Below are positions 60,600 through 64,000 of a DNA stretch of 64,000 bases, one piece after another (position 1 is the first letter of the stretch; each line of letters opens with the position of its first letter). Made by a program: the position numbers and the translations under genes. Location: contig CP014609.1 of NCBI GenBank assembly GCA_001586195.1, positions 532,001 to 596,000 of the forward strand. Reading direction: 5' to 3'. Origin of the DNA: Solibacillus silvestris (GTDB lineage: Bacteria; Bacillota; Bacilli; Bacillales_A; Planococcaceae). A model generated the notes under the pieces. That model made no database searches. It had not been told where the DNA came from and saw nothing but the letters and a program-made list of their open reading frames with translations.

Positions 60600-61367
60600 A
60601 TGTTACAAGGCAAAACGATTATTATTACAGGCGGCTCTAGCGGGATGGGGCTTGGTATGGCAAAGCAGTTCGTGAAAGAAGGAGCGAATGTTGTCATTAC
60701 CGGGCGTGACTTAGAGCGTTTGGCCAATGCAAAAAAGGAAATCGAGGAATTTGGGTCTTCAATCGAAACATTTCAAATGGATGTTCGAGAACCGGAACAT
60801 GCTCAGGCAATGGTGGCATATGCAGCTGAAAAATTTGGTCAAGTAGATGGCTTAGTGAACAATGCGGCAGGGAACTTTTTAGTGCATGCAGAAAAATTGT
60901 CGCCGAATGGATGGAAGGCCGTTATTGATATTGTGTTGAATGGAACATTTTATTGTACTTCTGCAATTGGTCGCTATTGGATTGAAAACGGTATAAAAGG
61001 TTCGATTATCAATATGGTGGCTACATATGCTTGGGGCGCAGGAGCAGGTGTCATTCATTCAGCTGCAGCAAAAGCCGGCGTGCTCTCGTTGACACGTTCG
61101 CTTGCGGTTGAATGGGGCGGTCAATATGGCATTCGCGTAAATGCCGTTGCACCAGGGCCGATTGAGCGAACAGGCGGAGCAGATAAACTATGGGAATCCG
61201 AAGAACAAGCGAAACGCACATTGGATTCTGTTCCGTTAAAGCGTCTTGGCACACCTGAGGAAATAGCTGATCTTGCTGCATTTATGCTATCGGATAAGGC
61301 AGGCTATTTAAACGGGGAATGTATTACTTTAGATGGCGGACAATGGCTAAATCAGCATCCGTTCTAA
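60600..61367 (+). CDS. fadH: 2,4-dienoyl-CoA reductase (FadH/YkuF type SDR)
   Basis: A 255-residue short-chain dehydrogenase that reduces 2,4-dienoyl-CoA with NADPH in unsaturated fatty acid breakdown. The nucleotide loop is TGGSSGMGLGMA, then NNAAGNFLV. Instead of the usual YxxxK, Tyr in ATYAWG and Lys in HSAAAKAGV are 15 residues apart, the spacing used by mitochondrial dienoyl-CoA reductase. This supports the specific call. ATG 60600 lies 9 nt after AAAGGGG; ATG 60591 is closer and less likely. A FadR-type operator is present upstream. Confidence 0.93.
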   Translation: MLQGKTIIITGGSSGMGLGMAKQFVKEGANVVITGRDLERLANAKKEIEEFGSSIETFQMDVREPEHAQAMVAYAAEKFGQVDGLVNNAAGNFLVHAEKLSPNGWKAVIDIVLNGTFYCTSAIGRYWIENGIKGSIINMVATYAWGAGAGVIHSAAAKAGVLSLTRSLAVEWGGQYGIRVNAVAPGPIERTGGADKLWESEEQAKRTLDSVPLKRLGTPEEIADLAAFMLSDKAGYLNGECITLDGGQWLNQHPF

Positions 61368-61449
61368 CTTTGTCAAATGATATCAAAAAAGAATAAATTC
61401 CAAATTATTGCTGCATACTATCGCTAACTGTTTAAAGGAGGCGATTGCA

Positions 61450-61686
61450 ATCGGAATTTGGCTTTATCCAACAATTTTTGTTGTCATCCTACTATGTTTT
61501 ATAGGTTATTATCTAACTGTACGCGTTGGACATAATATAGAGGACAGCGGTCAGGAACGTGATTCGGAAGTGCCTGAAGAAATTCAGGAGCATCCTTTCC
61601 TTCTTAATCCGATCATTTTATCGTATGCAGTTTTTGGAACATTTACGGGTATCATTATTTTTTATTATTGGGCAAGGGGTTACTGA
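61450..61686 (+). CDS. Small two-span membrane protein, possible AUC start
   Basis: About 78 residues with two hydrophobic segments (WLYPTIFVVILLCFIGYYLTV and PIILSYAVFGTFTGIIIFYYW) joined by an acidic loop with EERDSEVPEEIQEHP-type residues. The frame is open from TTG 61408, which has no ribosome site. A perfect AAGGAGG at 61435-61441 is 8 nt before an in-frame ATC at 61450, and no ATG, GTG or TTG start in this frame is well placed. An AUC start is therefore proposed, with low certainty; the frame itself is well supported. No family was recognised. Confidence 0.55.
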   Translation: MGIWLYPTIFVVILLCFIGYYLTVRVGHNIEDSGQERDSEVPEEIQEHPFLLNPIILSYAVFGTFTGIIIFYYWARGY

Positions 61687-61693
61687 AATTAAT

Positions 61694-61737
61694 GCATAAT
61701 GGGACGAATTTTCTCGTCTTATTATGCTTTTTCTTTT
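61694..61737 (+). terminator. Terminator before darB
   Basis: GCATAATGGGACGA/TCGTCTTATTATGC forms a 14-bp stem with two G-U pairs and a 6-nt loop, followed by TTTTTCTTTT. Confidence 0.92.
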
Positions 61738-61827
61738 GCAATCATAGGCGCCTTTCATAGTCAGAAAAATGCTCCATATGGTATTATAGAGATTAGAGAA
61801 ACTGTTTTGTCGAATGACAGAGCAAAG

Positions 61828-61876
61828 AATAACGGCAGTAAGTTTCGGCTTTTTTAGTATGGTGCTGCCCGTTATT
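61828..61876 (+). promoter_or_regulatory. Inverted repeat in the darB leader
   Basis: AATAACGGCAG and CTGCCCGTTATT pair with one bulged base around a 26-nt loop that contains a run of six T. The 3' arm ends 9 nt before the AAGGAG ribosome site, so it may affect translation. Confidence 0.4.
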
Positions 61877-61900
61877 AGCGGGATAAAGGAGTAGAATGTC

Positions 61901-62344
61901 ATGATTTCAACGAACAACAGAGCTTTACTAGATATGCCTATAAAAGATTTTATTATTTCATCTGAGAAGGTAGCCCATGTACAAAGTGGAAATAACGCTG
62001 AACATGCATTATTAGTTTTAACAAAAACGGGGTATTCTTCTATTCCTGTACTTGATGTAAAGTATCGTTTAAAAGGTTTGTTAAGTACCAAAATGATAAC
62101 AGAGTCTATTTTAGGCTTAGAGCGAATTGAATATGATAGATTAGCAGACATTCGTGTGGATGAGGTCATGAATCAGGAAGTTGTATATTTAAAAATTACG
62201 GATACATTCCAACGTGCACTCGATCTAGTAATTAACCATGCCTTTTTATGTGTAGTCGATGAAGAAGGCACTTTTGTCGGTATTATGACGCGAAGAATTA
62301 TTTTAAAACAATTAAAGAAATATATTTACCAACACAACGCTTAA
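61901..62344 (+). CDS. darB: CBS-domain c-di-AMP receptor DarB/CbpB (YkuL)
   Basis: A 147-residue protein made of two CBS domains (about 10-70 and 78-140). The content (MPIKDFIISSEKVAHVQ, GYSSIPVLDVKYRLKGLLS, RVDEVMNQEVVYLKI, VDEEGTFVGIMTRR) matches YkuL. In Bacillus subtilis DarB binds c-di-AMP and, without it, activates the stringent-response enzyme Rel and pyruvate carboxylase. The neighbours fadH, ccpC and dapH occur in the same region in Bacillus subtilis. AAAGGAG precedes ATG 61901. A strong terminator follows. Confidence 0.9.
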   Translation: MISTNNRALLDMPIKDFIISSEKVAHVQSGNNAEHALLVLTKTGYSSIPVLDVKYRLKGLLSTKMITESILGLERIEYDRLADIRVDEVMNQEVVYLKITDTFQRALDLVINHAFLCVVDEEGTFVGIMTRRIILKQLKKYIYQHNA

Positions 62345-62353
62345 AATAAAAGT

Positions 62354-62387
62354 CGACAAAGTCCTAAAGGGATTTTGTCGTTTTTTT
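62354..62387 (+). terminator. Terminator after darB
   Basis: CGACAAAGTCC/GGATTTTGTCG forms an 11-bp stem with a small loop and a run of seven T. Confidence 0.9.
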
Positions 62388-62417
62388 AACCGTTCGGTCG
62401 GAAAGGGAGGATTGTCA

Positions 62418-63317
62418 GTGACAATAACAGAAGCAGAAATTATTAAAGTGTTGGCAGAGGAAGGAAATATGCGAAAAGCGGCAGAGCGCCTTTTTTTAAC
62501 GCAGCCGGCACTGTCACAGCGACTTCAATCAATCGAAAAAGAGTGGGGTGTACAATTGTTTATTCGTTCCCAGAAAGGATTAACACCAACTCCCGCGGGT
62601 GAACTGGTCATTCAGTATTCGAACGATTTGCTTGTGAAGCGTGAAGAAATTTTTGAAACGATTCATTCGTTAAATACAAAAGTGCATGGCACATTAAAAA
62701 TTGCCTGTGCATCGATTGTCGGTCAAAATTGGCTTCCGAAAGTATTAAAAGACTATGTAACAAAATATCCGGATACGAAAATTTCATTAATTACTGGATG
62801 GAGCTCGGAAATCATTAAAGCCCTGTATGATGGGGAAGCGCATATTGGCATCGTCCGCGGGCAGGCAGAATGGAAGGGGAAGAAAATTCATTTGTTCCGC
62901 GATACGATGTATTTAGTTGATAAAGAAATTCAGGATATGGAAGATATATTGACATCAGACCGCCCATTTATCCAATTTAAAAGTGATTCAAATTATTATC
63001 AGGAAATTCAGCAATGGTGGCAACGTCATTTCAACTACAATCCAAGACACCAAATTATTGTGGATCAAATTGAGACATGCAAGCAGATGGCGGTAAATGG
63101 TATCGGATATGCGATTTTACCATCCATCACACTGAACGGTGAGGAAAATGTTCATAAAATACCATTGGCGAATAATGGAAATGACGATGGACTAACACGG
63201 GATACATGGCTGATCGGATATGAATCAACATTCGAATTACGCCAAGTGGAGGCTTTTGTCGATTTAGTACAGGATCATGCACGCTGTCTGTATGATTATT
63301 CGAACGAAACGAACTAA
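62418..63317 (+). CDS. ccpC: LysR-family regulator CcpC
   Basis: A 299-residue LysR-type regulator. The N-terminal helix-turn-helix (about 15-65; GNMRKAAERLFLTQPALSQRLQSIEKEW) is followed by a periplasmic-binding-like effector domain. CcpC controls citrate synthase and aconitase genes in Bacillus with citrate as effector; the location between darB (ykuL) and dapH (ykuQ) agrees with ykuM. GGGAGG is 7 nt before GTG 62418; the TTG at 62412 is too close to it. Confidence 0.9.
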   Translation: MTITEAEIIKVLAEEGNMRKAAERLFLTQPALSQRLQSIEKEWGVQLFIRSQKGLTPTPAGELVIQYSNDLLVKREEIFETIHSLNTKVHGTLKIACASIVGQNWLPKVLKDYVTKYPDTKISLITGWSSEIIKALYDGEAHIGIVRGQAEWKGKKIHLFRDTMYLVDKEIQDMEDILTSDRPFIQFKSDSNYYQEIQQWWQRHFNYNPRHQIIVDQIETCKQMAVNGIGYAILPSITLNGEENVHKIPLANNGNDDGLTRDTWLIGYESTFELRQVEAFVDLVQDHARCLYDYSNETN

Positions 63318-63392
63318 AAAATAGTTTTAATATTACTGAAAATTTAGTACAATTATTCATGTTAAAAAATCTAACACGCAGCGAGGTGTCAT

Positions 63393-64000
63393 ATGGAAAA
63401 ATTAAATGCACAGCAAATTATTGATTTTATTTCAGAAGCGAAAAAGGTTACACCAGTAAAAGTTTATGTAAAGGGAATTGGTGTTGCGGATTTATCATTT
63501 GGTACCGAAAGCAAAGTGTTTGGTGAAGGTAATAATGCGGTAGTGTTTGGCGAATGGTCGGAAATTGAAGCATCGTTGAAAAAATATGCAGATCTTATTG
63601 AAGACTATGTAGTAGAAAGTGATCGCCGTCATTCAGGTGTACCGCTCTTGGATACAAAAAAAGTAAATGCGCGAATCGAACCAGGTGCGATTATCCGTGA
63701 TCAAGTTACAATCGGTGACAATGCAGTCATTATGATGGGTGCCATTATTAATATTGGTGCTGAAATTGGTGCAAAATCAATGATTGATATGGGCGCGGTA
63801 TTAGGTGGTCGTGCAACAGTAGGAGAAAATTGCCATATTGGTGCGGGAACGGTTCTAGCAGGCGTAGTTGAGCCACCGAGTGCGTTGCCGGTTGTTGTGG
63901 AAGATGATGTTGTCATCGGTGCAAATGCTGTTGTATTGGAAGGTGTTCGCATCGGTAAAGGCGCGGTAGTAGCGGCCGGAGCAATCGTTATTAAAGATGT
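63393..64000 (+). CDS. dapH: 2,3,4,5-tetrahydropyridine-2,6-dicarboxylate N-acetyltransferase, partial
   Basis: The first about 202 residues are seen; the gene runs off the right edge. It acetylates tetrahydrodipicolinate in the acetyl branch of lysine/diaminopimelate synthesis. An N-terminal helical domain ([18 protein letters not shown]) is followed by a left-handed beta-helix of hexapeptide repeats ([55 protein letters not shown]). The extra loop ending in [12 protein letters not shown] is typical. GCGAGGTG precedes ATG. Confidence 0.95.
   Translation, partial: MEKLNAQQIIDFISEAKKVTPVKVYVKGIGVADLSFGTESKVFGEGNNAVVFGEWSEIEASLKKYADLIEDYVVESDRRHSGVPLLDTKKVNARIEPGAIIRDQVTIGDNAVIMMGAIINIGAEIGAKSMIDMGAVLGGRATVGENCHIGAGTVLAGVVEPPSALPVVVEDDVVIGANAVVLEGVRIGKGAVVAAGAIVIKD

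Noticed and set aside
1-64000. rRNA or tRNA genes, prophage, insertion sequences, restriction or defence systems
   Set aside because: No cloverleaf, rRNA core, transposase, integrase, phage structural or nuclease-methylase genes were recognised.

Overview
The window is a low-G+C Bacillota chromosome segment from an endospore-forming member of the Planococcaceae (Solibacillus/Lysinibacillus type). Spore-specific genes run through it (cotO, a CotZ/ExsY-type coat protein, a SpoVA-type operon, spoVIF, yjcZ, a Spo0E-type phosphatase). Several blocks follow the Bacillus subtilis gene order (yjbJ-K-L-M-N-O, yjcZ/yjcF-G-H, fadH-darB-ccpC-dapH). An S-layer-anchored haem protein and a murE-prfC neighbourhood also fit this group. 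No rRNA, tRNA, CRISPR array, insertion sequence or prophage was recognised.

Layout. 1-3.9 kb: start of a putative lytic transglycosylase, CYTH protein, UPF0738, then the alarmone synthetase-NAD kinase-pseudouridine synthase operon. 4-9.3 kb: mgtE and a sporulation block: cotO, cotZ type, then a probable SigG operon of lipoprotein-spoVAC-spoVAD-spoVAE, yjcZ and spoVIF. 9.4-13 kb: yjcF-G-H, pgpA, and a lipoprotein nuclease with a C-terminal sunset domain. 13.2-19.7 kb: an apparent quinate/shikimate uptake and conversion operon (two paralogous MFS carriers, YdiB-type dehydrogenase, type II dehydroquinase, WrbA, HAD) with twin GntR-like palindromes at its promoter and a GntR/FCD regulator gene convergent with its far end. 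20-27.3 kb: an Isd-like haem locus with a sortase-anchored NEAT protein, an SLH-anchored three-NEAT protein, a haem ABC transporter, sortase B and an EfeO/M75-like lipoprotein lacking the HxxE motif. 28-41 kb: aldehyde dehydrogenase, PAS kinase, murE, VanZ-like, prfC, NRDE protein, RND transporter, and a yybP-ykoY Mn2+ riboswitch with a TerC-family gene. 41.4-45.3 kb: potassium uptake, with a TrkH/Ktr gene followed by a c-di-AMP riboswitch, a second ktrB-like gene and ktrA-like gene. 45.3-57 kb: an intergenic repeat element, small genes, a B12-binding radical SAM protein, a second PAS kinase, a MarR regulator behind a long structured leader, and cheV. 56.4-64 kb: ppx-ppk, fadH with a FadR-type operator, darB, ccpC and the start of dapH.

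The most unusual feature is a pair of intergenic arrays, 35560-36067 and 60228-60440, built from TAGAA-type units repeated every 21 bp (two helical turns). Both share a GAGYTGGGCT leader and each lies just past the terminator of a plus-strand gene (prfC, ppk). The larger array is organised as four higher-order repeats of about 123 bp. No standard feature class explains them. Other points of note are the structured 260-nt leader before the MarR gene, the quinate operon with its divergent dehydroquinase, unusual NEAT haem-ligand positions, and two genes whose only well-placed ribosome binding site points to an AUU or AUC start.
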